Part shown: piece by piece, positions 6,137 to 6,480 of the stretch
How positions within the stretch are numbered: the first letter of the stretch is position 1
Layout of the letters: each line of letters begins with the position of its first letter
From: Betaproteobacteria bacterium
Lineage (GTDB): Bacteria; Pseudomonadota; Gammaproteobacteria; Burkholderiales; Burkholderiaceae
Direction: 5' to 3'
Assembly: GCA_009921765.1 (NCBI GenBank)
Contig: RFXC01000227.1
Span: forward strand, 1 to 6,480
DNA length: 6,480 nt
Translations under genes and position numbers: made by a program
Notes under the pieces: model-generated
What the model saw: the letters and a program-made list of their open reading frames with translations, nothing else
Told to the model about the DNA's origin: nothing
Databases searched by the model: none

Positions 6137-6480
6137 CGCGCATTGCCTGCAAATCCATTCCCAGCAGGTCGGCGATCTCGTCAAGGACTTGAGGGTTCGC
6201 AGCAACGGAAGGCAGGCTGCGCCAAGCCTCGACAGCACCAGCGTCGCCTGTCGGTGAGGTCTCATCAACCACCTCGATAACCGCATTCAGCAGCATGCCG
6301 AACACAGTCATCTGCCCACTGACATCCCGCAGTGCGGCCCCCCGCAAACCGGAACCCGAAAAAAAGCGGTTGTCATCCGGATCGAAATGCTCGCCCGCTT
6401 GCTTGACGGCAGCTATCAGCGGCGCCCGGTCCATCAAGGCGCGCCAAGCGTCGGGGTCCATTGCACTGCCAGGGGGGAAG
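6126..6480 (-). CDS. Uncharacterised acidic protein, C-terminal part (probably runs off the right edge)
   Basis: This minus-strand frame ends at the TGA formed by 6128-6126 and stays open to the window edge, giving 117 visible codons. An ATG at 6461 would give a 111-residue protein starting MDPDAWRALMDRAP, but no Shine-Dalgarno-like sequence precedes it. The frame continues upstream as FPPGSA, so the ATG is more likely an internal methionine of a longer protein. The visible part is acidic and looks mostly helical. It has AGEHFDPDDNRFF, then GLRGAALRDVSGQMTVFGMLLNAVIEVVDE, a linker rich in small residues, and a C-terminal VLDEIADLLGMDLQAMRAQA helix. No signal peptide, membrane segment or catalytic motif can be seen. 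I do not recognise the family. It converges on the operon and shares no evident function with it. Its residue composition looks genuinely coding, unlike the overlapping Arg/Ser/Pro-rich frames here. Confidence 0.6.
   Translation of the reverse strand, partial: FPPGSAMDPDAWRALMDRAPLIAAVKQAGEHFDPDDNRFFSGSGLRGAALRDVSGQMTVFGMLLNAVIEVVDETSPTGDAGAVEAWRSLPSVAANPQVLDEIADLLGMDLQAMRAQA

Overview
The window reads as one compact catabolic-type operon on the + strand (positions 23 to 5973), followed by an unrelated convergent locus at the right edge. The G+C-rich coding style, and above all the presence of Bug (TctC-type) periplasmic receptors, point to a betaproteobacterium, most likely of the order Burkholderiales, where this receptor family is greatly expanded. 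That placement is inferred from gene content; nothing in the window fixes the genus.

Positions 23-5973 hold four co-directional genes. The first two are the subunits of a hydantoinase/oxoprolinase-type enzyme: HyuA (ATP-binding, ASKHA fold) and HyuB (metal-site/catalytic partner). They are separated by only 4 bases and HyuB starts at GTG. They are followed at gaps of 22 and 21 bases by two tandem, clearly diverged Bug-family solute-binding proteins, each with an N-terminal export signal containing an RR pair. No TctA/TctB membrane components are present. The simplest reading is that the receptors bind a small carboxylated, amide or cyclic compound in the periplasm, and that HyuAB uses ATP to hydrolyse or carboxylate that compound or a product of it in the cytoplasm. 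The substrate cannot be read from the sequence. The family includes N-methylhydantoinase, 5-oxoprolinase and acetone/acetophenone carboxylase relatives.

Immediately after the second Bug gene the character changes. Positions 5979-6125 contain an open, protein-like 48-codon frame with no plausible start, which looks like the 3' end of a truncated gene. Its TGA directly abuts the stop codon of a convergent minus-strand gene (6126 to the right edge) encoding an unrecognised acidic protein, probably cut by the window edge. The two stops form the centre of a perfect 12-bp palindrome inside a larger imperfect inverted repeat. This junction is the least explained part of the window and may mark the edge of an inserted or rearranged segment.

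I saw no tRNA, rRNA, CRISPR array, insertion sequence or recognisable promoter. The operon promoter, if it lies just before the first gene, is outside the window.
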